Shown: positions 28,273-37,122 of the stretch, piece by piece
Position numbering within the stretch: position 1 is the first letter of the stretch
Layout: each line of letters starts with the position of its first letter
Assembly: GCF_024972775.1 (NCBI RefSeq)
Contig: NZ_CP092282.1
Location: forward strand, 1 to 40,000
Source of the DNA: Dehalobacter sp. DCM
Lineage (GTDB): Bacteria; Bacillota; Desulfitobacteriia; Desulfitobacteriales; Syntrophobotulaceae
Reading direction: 5' to 3'
Length of the DNA: 40,000 bases
Program-made: the position numbers and the translations under genes
The notes under the pieces: model-generated
The model's input: only the letters and a program-made list of their open reading frames with translations
What the model was told of the DNA's origin: nothing
Databases searched by the model: none

Positions 28273-30795
28273 ATGGCTGAACTGAATTTAAAGCAAATAA
28301 CCGACAAGCTCAATAATGAGTTCACTGGTGATACCCGTAAACTGGTCTTTTGGTACGATGAAAAAGCTGAATTTGAGGATGATATTGATACATTGGATAT
28401 TTCCAATGCCAAGATCTATCATCTGGAAAAGGATAATCAGTTTTACACCAAATATTTTTTAGAACGGCAGGATACGGCAACCAACTACCTCATCTATGCC
28501 CCATTCCCACGCCCCCAGGTAAGGGACAACCATTTGGAAGACGTGCTGCTATATTCCAAGCAGTTTTTTGCGGATCGCGCATCACTCTTGACGGTGGATT
28601 TGGGAATTGACCAAAAATATAAACCGGTCATCCAAAAATACATCAAGTTCTTTGGGGCGAAAGATCGCACACAGAAATTCTATGATCTGGAACTAGAGAA
28701 TTTTACCAAAGAAAGCATTGAAGTGGCTCTCATGAGCGTTCTGTGTAAAACAAAAATTGCTTTCTTTGACGAAGTTGTGCGAGTCATCCTCACAGAAGGC
28801 GAACTCGATGACAACAAATTTTTGGGTGAATTCGAAAAGTATGATCTTCTGGAACCTTTCTGGCGTTTGTGTGAAGAACAATTTGGCTACACCGACGTGA
28901 AACCTACGCTGGAGAAATTAGTTATTACCATGTTTGTGACCTACACGCAGAGATATCTTCAGGGCGAGCTGCCTCAGGCATGGAAGAGTTTTGCATCATA
29001 TAAATCAGGGAATATCATCGCATTTCTCGATAGCCTGATGAACAATGTCTTATATCGAGAACAGTATAATGAGTTGTCATCATATGTGGCCAGAAATCTT
29101 CAGGCGAAGACAATTCTTGAATCCTACAATCCGGAAGTTTTGGTAAATTGTTATACCTTCGAGGTAATCGATGAAATCCTGATTGCCTGGGTGAATGACC
29201 GTCTCCTCAATGAAGATATTGGGGCAAAGCTTAACAACCTCTCCATACCAGAAATCTGTAAGGACCGTCGCAAGCGCCATTTTGGTGAACAGTATCGCTC
29301 AGAATATCATATGCTTGAAAGTGCCTTCCATGTCATATCAGCTGCCAAGTATCAAGGTAAAGAAAACTTTAAAGATATCAGCAAACAATACATTACAGCG
29401 GACTATAAGATCGATCAGCAGTATCGTAAATTCTACTTCAACTATGACCAGTTGAGTGAGAATGCTCATTTCGAAAAAATAAGAGACCTGGTGGAAAATA
29501 TCTATACAAATGAGTATCTATCAAAGGGTGTTTATAGCTGGAATCAAGCACTGAGTAAAGAAGATTTTGCATCCGCTCTACCTCTTCAAAGAAACTTTTA
29601 CAGCAAATATATCCAGCCCAGCAAAGACCGTGTTGTGGTGATTATTTCTGATGCCATGCGCTATGAAGTAGGTCAGACTCTATTCGCTAAGCTGGAGAAC
29701 GATGAGAAGTGTACACCAAAACTGGAAGCAGTGTTAAGTGTCCTTCCTTCCTATACAAGACTCGGAATGGCGGCATTACTGCCTCATAAAACTCTTGAAC
29801 TGACAGATGACAGCAGGGTCTTGGTGGATGGCATGCCTTGTGACTCTCTAAAGCAACGGGAATCTGTAATTAATCTCTACAGCCCAAACAGCCGATGCAT
29901 CCAGTTTGATGATCTGAAACTCTTAAAGAAAACGGAGCTTCGGGAAGTCTTCACCGGGATGGATGTTGTTTATGTATACCACAATCAGATTGATGCCAGA
30001 GGGGATAAACTGAATACGGAGAACGAGGTGTTCACTGCTTGCAATGAAGCCGTAGAAGAGCTATTTGCCTTGATCAAACGGATATCAACGAATGCGAACA
30101 CGCTTCACTTTATCGTGACAGCGGATCATGGATTCATATATAAACGAGATAAACTCCAGGAAACAGACAAGATAATTCACCTGGCTGATAAGGACGCATT
30201 TGTAAATCGTCGGTTTGTTGTTTCTAAAGATGCCCTTTTTGATGATGGAATTATATCCCTGTCAATGGGGGAAATCCTGGGGAACAGCGATTCGAAAATG
30301 GTGTCTGTGCCGGTAAGCTCCAATGTCTTTAAAGTGCCTGGCGGTGGGCAAAACTTTGTTCACGGAGGTTCATCACCACAGGAAATGATCATCCCTGTTA
30401 TTGATGTAAAGGTTGAAAAAGGTCATGCAGATACAAGACCTGCACAGATAGTGCTTGTCAGCATGGTTCAAAAGATCACAAACCTGATATCTTCTCTGGA
30501 CTTCATTCAGTCTGAGCCTGTCAGTGATGTGATCAAAGAGACCAGCTATAAAGTGTTCTTCATTTCCGAAGATAATGAGAAAATTTCCAATGAGTGCATT
30601 TATATTGCAGATAAAAAGGATAATGATCCCAGTAAGCGTATTTTCAGATTGAAATTCAACTTTAAGAATAAGCAGTATGACAAATCCAAGCGTTACTACT
30701 TGGTAGCATACGATGAGAAAAATGATGTTGAAGTTCTGCGTCATGGCGTCGTGATGGACATAGCCTTCGCGGATGACTTTGGCTTCGGCGTGTAG
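28273..30795 (+). CDS. pglZ: BREX alkaline-phosphatase-like protein PglZ
   Basis: PglZ is the defining BREX protein with an alkaline-phosphatase-type fold. Its two metal-binding segments are visible: VVVIISDAMRYEVG near residue 455 and the later TADHGF near 617. The 840-residue length and a long N-terminal helical region match type 1 PglZ. AAAGGAGGG lies 7 bp before the ATG at 28273. A GTG one codon earlier is also possible. It lies 18 bp after pglX and 14 bp before brxL. PglZ is essential for BREX defence in tested systems, and metal-dependent nuclease activity has been reported for some members. The substrate in vivo is not established. Confidence 0.92.
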   Translation: MAELNLKQITDKLNNEFTGDTRKLVFWYDEKAEFEDDIDTLDISNAKIYHLEKDNQFYTKYFLERQDTATNYLIYAPFPRPQVRDNHLEDVLLYSKQFFADRASLLTVDLGIDQKYKPVIQKYIKFFGAKDRTQKFYDLELENFTKESIEVALMSVLCKTKIAFFDEVVRVILTEGELDDNKFLGEFEKYDLLEPFWRLCEEQFGYTDVKPTLEKLVITMFVTYTQRYLQGELPQAWKSFASYKSGNIIAFLDSLMNNVLYREQYNELSSYVARNLQAKTILESYNPEVLVNCYTFEVIDEILIAWVNDRLLNEDIGAKLNNLSIPEICKDRRKRHFGEQYRSEYHMLESAFHVISAAKYQGKENFKDISKQYITADYKIDQQYRKFYFNYDQLSENAHFEKIRDLVENIYTNEYLSKGVYSWNQALSKEDFASALPLQRNFYSKYIQPSKDRVVVIISDAMRYEVGQTLFAKLENDEKCTPKLEAVLSVLPSYTRLGMAALLPHKTLELTDDSRVLVDGMPCDSLKQRESVINLYSPNSRCIQFDDLKLLKKTELREVFTGMDVVYVYHNQIDARGDKLNTENEVFTACNEAVEELFALIKRISTNANTLHFIVTADHGFIYKRDKLQETDKIIHLADKDAFVNRRFVVSKDALFDDGIISLSMGEILGNSDSKMVSVPVSSNVFKVPGGGQNFVHGGSSPQEMIIPVIDVKVEKGHADTRPAQIVLVSMVQKITNLISSLDFIQSEPVSDVIKETSYKVFFISEDNEKISNECIYIADKKDNDPSKRIFRLKFNFKNKQYDKSKRYYLVAYDEKNDVEVLRHGVVMDIAFADDFGFGV

Positions 30796-30809
30796 GGAGG
30801 GATGAATCG

Positions 30810-32948
30810 GTGGATGAAAGAGAAAGAGACCATGATGCAATCGAAATAGAACAATTTCAGGACGACTTCGATATTCAAGAGACCAAAGACGATGTTGCTG
30901 AAGTATTAGTCAGTTCAGGCAACCATCTCAATGACAAGCTGAACGAGGTTTTCGCGGGAAAGATCGTCCGGAAAGATCTGACAAAAAAGATCAAAGAAGG
31001 CGCAAATGTACCCATATATGTTCTGGAATATCTGCTTGGAATGTACTGTGCAACAACTGAGGAAGAAGCCATCGCGGACGGAGTCCGCAATGTAAAAAGC
31101 ATCCTGGCTGAAAATTTTGTGCGGCCAGATGAAGCTCAGAAGATTATTTCCAAACTAAGAGAGCGTGGCACCTACACCGTTATCGATAAAGTAGCGGTTA
31201 AGCTCAATTATCGATTGGATATCTATGAGGCTGAATTTTCCAATCTTGGGCTCAAGAATGTACCTATTTCAGAAAAGTACCCTTCTGATTATGAACGACT
31301 GCTCAGCGGCGGCATCTGGTGCATTGTCCAGTTGGAATACTTCTATGATGAAGCTGACAAGAGCAGAATCCCCTTCATTATTTCGAAGTTGACCCCAATT
31401 CAGATGCCTAATTTGGATATGGCTGAAGTTATAGGTGGCCGTGATCAGTTCACCAAAGAGGAATGGATCGATGTTATTCTTCGATCTATCGGGATGGAAC
31501 CAACAAGGTTCACACCCAGAGTGAAAATGCTGCTGCTGGCCCGGATGATTCCTCTAGTGGAAAACAACTTTAATTTTTGTGAGCTTGGACCACGCGGCAC
31601 GGGAAAATCTCATGTTTATAAAGAGATCTCACCCAATAGTATTTTGGTTTCCGGTGGACAAACCACAGTAGCAAATCTTTTCTATAACATGGCCAACAAG
31701 ACTGTAGGTTTGGTTGGAATGTGGGATTGTGTCGCGTTTGATGAAGTGGCAGGCATTACGTTTAAAGACAAAGACGGCATTCAGATCATGAAGGACTATA
31801 TGGCATCCGGATCTTTTTCCCGCGGGAAAGAAGAAAAGAATGCTTCTGCCTCCATGGTCTTTGTAGGGAACATCAATCAAAGTGTGGACGTGTTACTTAA
31901 GACATCACATTTGTTTGATCCATTCCCGGAAGCCATGGCGTATGACAGTGCGTTCTTTGACCGCATGCATTGCTATCTGCCAGGCTGGGAGATCCCGAAA
32001 TACCGACCGGACTTCTTCACGAATGAGTATGGATTTATTACAGACTATCTGTCTGAGTTTTTAAGAGAGCTGAGAAAGACATCCTATTCGGATGCAATAG
32101 ATCATTATTTCAAGTTAGGTAATAACTTAAATCAGCGTGATGTGATTGCCGTCCGAAAAATGGTATCCGGTCTGATTAAGTTGATCTATCCAAACGGTAA
32201 GTTCAAAAAGGAAGACGTTGAAGAGATCCTCCGATTTTCACTGGAGAGCCGCCGTCGCGTCAAAGAACAACTGAAGAAAATTGGCGGCATGGAATTCTAT
32301 GATGTGAATTTCTCCTATATAGACAATGAAGATTTCACAGAAGAATTTGTTCCGGTGCCAGAGCAAGGTGGCGGAAAACTTATCCCTGAAGGTCTGCACA
32401 AACCTGGACAAGTCTACACTGTGGCTCGAGGCAAATCTGGTATGCTTGGTGTATTTAAGCTTGAAACCGAAATGGTCACCGGTTCCGGAAAGTTTGAAAG
32501 AACCGGTATTGGATCGGATCGAGAAGCCAAGGAGTCGATCGAGACTGCTTATCGTTATCTGAAAGCCAATAGCAAAAACGTCAGCGGTACCATCAGCATC
32601 TCTAACAAAGATTATCTGATGCACCTTCAGGACCTTAATGGCATTGGGATAACCAATCAATTATCCTTAACGGCCTTCATTGGATTGTGTTCTGCGGCTC
32701 TTCATAAGCCAGTGATCGGCAGCCTTGCGGTCCTGGGAAATCTGAGCATTAGTGGAACTATTATAAAAGTTGAAGAACTCGCTAACGTACTTCAAGTTTG
32801 CCTGGATAGCGGTGCTAAAAAAGTTCTTCTACCAATTACATCAGCTGTGGATATGGCATCTGTACCACCGGAACTGATGGGTAAATTTAATTTGATTTTC
32901 TACCAGTCACCAGAGGACGCAGTGTTTAAGGCTTTGGGGGTTGAGTAA
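30810..32948 (+). CDS. brxL: BREX Lon-related AAA+ protein BrxL
   Basis: The 712-residue protein contains an N-terminal BREX-specific domain, an AAA+ core with Walker A GPRGTGKSHVY near 261-271 and Walker B region FDEVAGI near 311, and a C-terminal Lon-protease-like domain (about 575-712). BrxL completes the six-gene type 1 set and distinguishes it from type 2 loci. Aligned by eye to the Lon Ser-Lys dyad, a serine is near QLSLTAF, but the usual lysine position (KEK in Lon) is occupied by EELANV, so classical proteolysis looks unlikely. The start is GTG at 30810, with GGGAGGG at 30795-30801. It is followed by an inverted-repeat region. Confidence 0.92.
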   Translation: MDERERDHDAIEIEQFQDDFDIQETKDDVAEVLVSSGNHLNDKLNEVFAGKIVRKDLTKKIKEGANVPIYVLEYLLGMYCATTEEEAIADGVRNVKSILAENFVRPDEAQKIISKLRERGTYTVIDKVAVKLNYRLDIYEAEFSNLGLKNVPISEKYPSDYERLLSGGIWCIVQLEYFYDEADKSRIPFIISKLTPIQMPNLDMAEVIGGRDQFTKEEWIDVILRSIGMEPTRFTPRVKMLLLARMIPLVENNFNFCELGPRGTGKSHVYKEISPNSILVSGGQTTVANLFYNMANKTVGLVGMWDCVAFDEVAGITFKDKDGIQIMKDYMASGSFSRGKEEKNASASMVFVGNINQSVDVLLKTSHLFDPFPEAMAYDSAFFDRMHCYLPGWEIPKYRPDFFTNEYGFITDYLSEFLRELRKTSYSDAIDHYFKLGNNLNQRDVIAVRKMVSGLIKLIYPNGKFKKEDVEEILRFSLESRRRVKEQLKKIGGMEFYDVNFSYIDNEDFTEEFVPVPEQGGGKLIPEGLHKPGQVYTVARGKSGMLGVFKLETEMVTGSGKFERTGIGSDREAKESIETAYRYLKANSKNVSGTISISNKDYLMHLQDLNGIGITNQLSLTAFIGLCSAALHKPVIGSLAVLGNLSISGTIIKVEELANVLQVCLDSGAKKVLLPITSAVDMASVPPELMGKFNLIFYQSPEDAVFKALGVE

Positions 32949-32993
32949 TGGAATCGATAATTGTGAAGAATATCAAGATATTAAATAAAGGGT

Positions 32994-33044
32994 AATAACA
33001 ATTGCTTCCTCAAATTGTCGAAGCAAAATAGGTGGGTTGTTATT
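32994..33044 (+). terminator. Nested inverted repeats after brxL
   Basis: AATAACAA (32994-33001) pairs with TTGTTATT (33037-33044), and TTGCTTC (33002-33008) with GAAGCAA (33020-33026), nested one inside the other. The distal arm leads into TATTGAAAATTA without a long T-run. It may be a weak terminator, an attenuator or a mRNA-stabilising structure between the BREX operon and the next gene. Confidence 0.5.
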
Positions 33045-33089
33045 TATTGAAAATTATAGTACATGAGAATTAAGTTGAGGGGAGAAATC

Positions 33090-35054
33090 ATGAAGGATAG
33101 CCTGGCAAAAGTATATGCTGCATTTCGATCAGGATGTTTAGGCAACAATATTTTAGAAGCTTATTTTCCATTCTTTGCAAATATTATATGTGAAGATGCT
33201 TTGGAAATTATTGATGAACACTATATTGGAGATCGATTTAATAAAAAATATGAAATTCCAGTACCTTTAACATTCGTTCGTCAGGTTTTAGCAGTAGGAA
33301 TAGAGAATAATTCAATTAATTATGATAGAGGTAAATATGTAGCAAATAAAAGTCTAATCGGGCAATATAAATTCGATAGCAATGATTTTGATAAAAAATG
33401 GGAATCAATTAAAGTCGGTTTTATTGAATACTGCAAGTCAAATGATCTAGATATCCGAGATGTTGACATAGATGGTCGGATGATTAAATTTATTGAAAAA
33501 TACGATTTAAGTTTGGTCTCGAATGAATCATTTGGACCTCCTGATAACAATGATCTATTCGATTATGCTTGGAGCAAATACTTATCGGTGATTGAAAACA
33601 CTAAAAGACCTGAATTTGATTTTTTTGCCTCTCTAAGCTTTAGCAATATTTTTAAAGAAGCTGTTTTCTATAGTGGTGATGGACGAAAAAGTTTTTCTGG
33701 ACTTAATGTATATTTTGATTCTCCTATGATTTTCGCATTACTCGGGATGGATTCTCCAGCAAGAATGAGTTCTTGTAAGTTTCTGCTTGAAAAAATGATA
33801 TCATCCGGTTGCAAAGTCCAACTATTTGATCATTCCTTCCAGGAAGTTGAGGGCATACTTTCTAGAGCAGCAGGCTGGGCTGTGAGTTCTCAATATGACA
33901 TAAGAAAAGCAAATAATGCCGTACGGTATTTTCATGATAATGAAATGAACGACAATGAAATTGCGGAATACTGTGCAACTTTGGAGGATAAATTATCGCA
34001 ACTAAATATTTCTATTAAAACGACTAATTTCGACGTTTACAGCGATGTATTTCAAGAAGATGAAGCTCAAATTTACTCAATGATAGAGTCAAAGTATAAG
34101 CATCAACTACAAGCTATCAGCGAAGAACGGAGACAAAGTATTCTAGTCGATGTACGTTCTATAATAATGATTTACAGGGAAAGGAAAGGACAAACTGCTA
34201 CAAGAATACAATCGTCTCGTGACATACTACTAACCTTAAATGGTACCATCGCTAATGTGAGTAAAGATTATGAAAGCAACAGAAGTATTAATTCAGGTCA
34301 TATTCCTGCATGTGTTTCAGCTGATTTATTCGGTACTGTTTTATGGTTGTTTTCACCAGCAAGCTTAATAGAATATCAAAGAAAACAATTACTTGCTGAT
34401 TGCTATTTAGCTCTACGTCCTTCTAAAAAATTACTCATTAAGTATATAGAGTCATTAGAACTTGCACGTGCTTCTGGAGAGATAGATGATAAGCAGTTTC
34501 TTTTTATGCGCTCACATTCTGTAGTAAATGATGCACTAATGAATGTAACAAAAGGAGATTATGCCCGATTTAATGAGAGAACTTACATTGAAGTATATGA
34601 TGAAATTCAAGATATTGCTGAAAAGAAATATAAAGAAGAAGCGGAATCACATAAAGAAACAAAACTGAAGTTGGAAGAAATTATCAACGTAAAGCAGGAA
34701 AAGGATTCAACAATTCTAAAATTGTCAGAAGACATTCAAAACTTAAAGCAAATTAACGACGAGCGAGAAAAAAAGGATTTTAGCAAGAAGTTAAAGCGAA
34801 GGGGATGGATATTCTCTGCAATCTTATTTGGGGCGCCTTATATTCTTTTGATTGGGACTATAGAGGCATTGAAGAGTAAGTATACTGAGTTCAGTTTTTA
34901 TAATATCATTCGAATTTCAGGACTTGTGTTTATATCAATCTTGCTGTTGGTCTTGTTTGAAAGAGGGAAAAAATTCTGTTTTAATCTCGTGGAAAAGCAA
35001 TTATTAAGACAGCAAAGGAAGTCCAGCAGTGAGGCAACAATCGAACAAGATTAA
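33090..35054 (+). CDS. Membrane-anchored protein with PIN-like nuclease pattern
   Basis: No family name can be given with certainty. A middle region (roughly residues 200-385 of 654) shows a possible PIN-type nuclease layout: a strand ending in Asp (GLNVYFDSPMIFALLGM), a conserved Glu (FDHSFQEVEGIL), then ILVDVRSIIMIYRE and SSRDILLTLN, which resemble the later acidic positions. A coiled coil follows (about 510-560), then two hydrophobic segments (WIFSAILFGAPYILLIGTIE and SGLVFISILLLVLFE), and a charged tail. It would thus be a cytoplasmic domain tethered to the membrane. GGGGAG supports the ATG at 33090. The DNA is more AT-rich than brxL, suggesting separate acquisition. Its position suggests a defence accessory role. 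Confidence 0.6.
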   Translation: MKDSLAKVYAAFRSGCLGNNILEAYFPFFANIICEDALEIIDEHYIGDRFNKKYEIPVPLTFVRQVLAVGIENNSINYDRGKYVANKSLIGQYKFDSNDFDKKWESIKVGFIEYCKSNDLDIRDVDIDGRMIKFIEKYDLSLVSNESFGPPDNNDLFDYAWSKYLSVIENTKRPEFDFFASLSFSNIFKEAVFYSGDGRKSFSGLNVYFDSPMIFALLGMDSPARMSSCKFLLEKMISSGCKVQLFDHSFQEVEGILSRAAGWAVSSQYDIRKANNAVRYFHDNEMNDNEIAEYCATLEDKLSQLNISIKTTNFDVYSDVFQEDEAQIYSMIESKYKHQLQAISEERRQSILVDVRSIIMIYRERKGQTATRIQSSRDILLTLNGTIANVSKDYESNRSINSGHIPACVSADLFGTVLWLFSPASLIEYQRKQLLADCYLALRPSKKLLIKYIESLELARASGEIDDKQFLFMRSHSVVNDALMNVTKGDYARFNERTYIEVYDEIQDIAEKKYKEEAESHKETKLKLEEIINVKQEKDSTILKLSEDIQNLKQINDEREKKDFSKKLKRRGWIFSAILFGAPYILLIGTIEALKSKYTEFSFYNIIRISGLVFISILLLVLFERGKKFCFNLVEKQLLRQQRKSSSEATIEQD

Positions 35055-35065
35055 TGGCAAGCAAT

Positions 35066-35124
35066 GCAAGTGTTTATACACTTGCCAAAATCACATTTGA
35101 TTTTTTATCCTGGGAGAATCCCAG
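35066..35124. repeat. Two hairpins after the PIN-like gene
   Basis: GCAAGTGT-TTAT-ACACTTGC (35066-35085) and CTGGGA-GAA-TCCCAG (35110-35124) are perfect short hairpins. The first may act as an RNA stabiliser or weak terminator. A T-run (35100-35107) lies between them and could serve as the terminator tail. Confidence 0.5.
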
Positions 35125-35232
35125 ACCCATTACTACAAGTTGAATGAATCATTCATCAAGTAACAATTTCGTGGCTTTTAGTAAAATTATATATCTATTT
35201 GAAAAATTTTAAAGAAAGGAGCTGAACTCATA

Positions 35233-35511
35233 ATGATAAAGATTGTTGATAATCAAGAACTCAAATTGGAATATAAGAGAGGATTTGGAGCGTGGACATA
35301 CCACCTTAGAATTCCAGGGACTGCAGATATTGAGGGGAATTGGGGTTTTCTAAAGGTATCCGGGACAATTGACGGTTATGAAGTAAAAAGCATTAATTTG
35401 GCTCCAAGGAAAAACGAAGACAAGATAATCTCGATCAATAGAAAGATTAGAGAGGCAATCGGTAAAAGCGGCGGAGATACAGTTAATGTGACTTTGTTTT
35501 TGCACGATTAA
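35233..35511 (+). CDS. DUF1905 family protein
   Basis: The 92-residue protein fits the DUF1905 domain: a beta-strand-rich first half, a central GFLKVSGTIDGYEVKS, and the closing NRKIREAIGKSGGDTVNVTL, which is the conserved 'lR.aig..Gd.v.v' ending. The domain occurs alone or fused to YdeI/OmpD-associated parts, and its biochemical role is not known. AAAGGAGC precedes the ATG by about 10 bp. It is a stand-alone gene between the PIN-like gene and the nuclease-like gene. Nothing in its sequence ties it to BREX. Confidence 0.75.
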   Translation: MIKIVDNQELKLEYKRGFGAWTYHLRIPGTADIEGNWGFLKVSGTIDGYEVKSINLAPRKNEDKIISINRKIREAIGKSGGDTVNVTLFLHD

Positions 35512-35907
35512 AATACTTGAAACATCTGACACAAATGATTTTAAAAGGGAAATACTTGGTGGCAACGCTGGCACTTTGTCAGATAACACAGTATTTAGGG
35601 CTTGCTCAACAAACCAATTTTCATCAGTAAGTCGAGCAAAGGTTGAATTGGATTTTTGAAAAAGCCTAACGAAGATAATTAAAGACAAACCAGTATAATT
35701 ATTCATGGAAGGGTCAATTGAGCTGCTATTAGTTATTAATACGGATAAAATTGATTTGTCTGGTGCATGACGGGAGGAACCACAATTGGATCATTACTTA
35801 CCCGGAACACCATAATCCAGTATAGGCGGCAACCCTGTTTTGAGAGTTCTTACAGGAAATGAATGATGGTAATTATGTTGCATTTGAAGAAGGAGGCTTA
35901 TTCGTTC
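35512..35907. other. Non-coding stretch
   Basis: No gene is supported on either strand. The minus-strand frame here overlaps the DUF1905 gene and has no ribosome binding site. I see no repeat or strong hairpin. Confidence 0.5.
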
Positions 35908-36450
35908 GTGAGTAATGATATTAAAGCAATTGAAACAGAATATGACGGACATCGATTTCGCAGTCGACTTGAAGCTCGTTGGGCAGTCTTTTTCAATGCA
36001 GTCGGTCTAACTTATGAATATGAAATTGAAGGATTTGAAATGGATGGAACCAGATATCTTCCGGACTTTTATATTCCCAGCTTGAATAGGTGGTTCGAAA
36101 TCAAGGGCAAGCCGTTGAGTCTGAACGAAATAAAAAAGTGCGAAGAATTCTGCCGTAGGCTTGATAATGAGAATATAAAGTACTCAGTCCTTATTGGGTC
36201 GCCGAATTTATGCGCCATACGCTTCGGAGATTTTTTTGGAATACTGGAGTACGTCTGGGAGTGGCCCTCTGAAAAGTATCCTGACAATTATCGCATTCAA
36301 GCTCCCAAGGAACTTATAGATGACGAGTACTATTCCCGATTTGTAAAGGGCTTATGGGTTGTTCCTGATAAGACGGAAGAGGAAGTTGCGGTTGCAGCTG
36401 TTGCAGCAGGCAAGGCAAGATTTGAATTTGGAGAAAAGCCTGATGTATAG
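35908..36450 (+). CDS. Phage-type PD-(D/E)XK-like nuclease
   Basis: The protein of 180 residues has the order expected of a PD-(D/E)XK nuclease: Glu in HRFRSRLEARWAVFF, Asp in TRYLPDFYIPS, and the E-x-K pair in RWFEIKGKPLS. Similar small proteins occur in phages and integrative elements, where they are thought to act as endonucleases in DNA processing or defence, but the function is not proven. I chose the GTG at 35908 because it gives the typical N-terminus (MSNDIKAIETEYDGHRFRSR) and follows AGGAGG (35891-35896) by 11 bp. In-frame ATGs at 35863 and 35875 are alternatives without good binding sites. The terminal part (VAVAAVAAGKARFEFGEKPDV) is unremarkable. Confidence 0.72.
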   Translation: MSNDIKAIETEYDGHRFRSRLEARWAVFFNAVGLTYEYEIEGFEMDGTRYLPDFYIPSLNRWFEIKGKPLSLNEIKKCEEFCRRLDNENIKYSVLIGSPNLCAIRFGDFFGILEYVWEWPSEKYPDNYRIQAPKELIDDEYYSRFVKGLWVVPDKTEEEVAVAAVAAGKARFEFGEKPDV

Positions 36451-36879
36451 GGATTCTAAAGTTGAGGCGATGGGATTTCGGACTGGTTCCCTCAGAGCGA
36501 AGTCTTGAAGCGGTCGGCAAATCTGTGCGTTTGCATATTATAGGTAGGAGCAAGGTCTTTGACCTGTTTCCGAGAACGCACAAGGGTAAAAATCGGCGTG
36601 TTTTAAGGGAAAAACACGCTTTGATAAATTTCCGCCAAACGAACACAATAATCTGACATCAATCTGGAGCAATCGAGCCACGTTGAGAGTATAATTCTGA
36701 TGACGTATTGTGGTTCAGGGGGCGAAAAGTAGAAGTTGACCACAACATATAGTGGTTCAAGAGTGATTTTGGAGCAAAAAATGAGCGAAAAAACACCGTT
36801 TTTTGACCCCTATTTTTGGGGTGCTTTATAGATGACATAGGGTAAAAAGAGTGATGACATTATAAAGGTGGAAAAATTG

Positions 36880-36933
36880 ATGGCTCAGAAAGAGGGAGAA
36901 ATAATCCTCTGGGATGATAAGAATTTTATATAA
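36880..36933 (+). CDS. 17-codon frame, possibly a truncated gene start
   Basis: MAQKEGEIILWDDKNFI is preceded by AAGGTGG at 9-bp spacing and ends 7 bp before a strong terminator. It may be the start of a truncated gene, for example a transposase, or a real short peptide. The evidence is thin. Confidence 0.2.
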   Translation: MAQKEGEIILWDDKNFI

Positions 36934-36940
36934 TCTAATG

Positions 36941-36981
36941 TAGTGGTAGTTGTTTTGAAACAGCTACCACTATAGTTTTTT
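36941..36981 (+). terminator. Strong intrinsic terminator
   Basis: TAGTGGTAG and CTACCACTA form a perfect 9-bp stem, extended by TTGTTT / AAACAG, and are followed after TAG by TTTTTT. No clear gene lies directly upstream apart from the 17-codon frame, so it may protect the following module from upstream transcription. Confidence 0.85.
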
Positions 36982-37010
36982 AATAGTTTGAAATTTTATT
37001 TCAAACTATT
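36982..37010. repeat. 12-bp perfect inverted repeat
   Basis: AATAGTTTGAAA (36982-36993) and TTTCAAACTATT (36999-37010) are perfect inverted repeats with a 5-base loop, directly after the terminator. It may be a second terminator for the minus strand or part of an element end. Confidence 0.7.
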
Positions 37011-37122
37011 ATAGAACCTACAATATTTGTGTTTTTAAAATAGGTTTGTATAGAAATCACCCTTTTATGGTATTAATGTCGTAATAGATGGTTTTGAGAT
37101 ATTTCAAATAATATAAAAAACA

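Larger units (their letters stand above)
13465..36450. mobile_element. Integrative element in tRNA-Ser(CGA) carrying BREX
   Basis: The left end is set by the tRNA-Ser 3' end and the adjacent integrase and excisionase genes. The module of sigma-like factor, Y-family polymerase, XRE repressor and ImmA protease is typical of integrative elements of Firmicutes. The end coordinate is only the last recognisable cargo gene, because I found no second copy of the tRNA 3' end in the window. The real right end may lie anywhere beyond about 36.4 kb or outside the window. No relaxase, coupling protein or type IV secretion gene is seen, so it is either mobilised in trans, defective, or carries these genes further right. 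Confidence 0.65.

Noticed and set aside
35350-35706. 118-codon minus-strand frame overlapping the DUF1905 gene
   Set aside because: It has no ribosome binding site and overlaps a gene with a recognisable domain.
36314-36646. 110-codon minus-strand frame at the end of the nuclease-like gene
   Set aside because: It overlaps the coding end on the other strand and gives a Leu/Pro/Gln-rich antisense-type protein.
36700-36933. Insertion sequence remnant
   Set aside because: The repeated motifs and the 17-codon frame recall the front of a transposase gene, but no transposase motif or pair of terminal repeats is visible.
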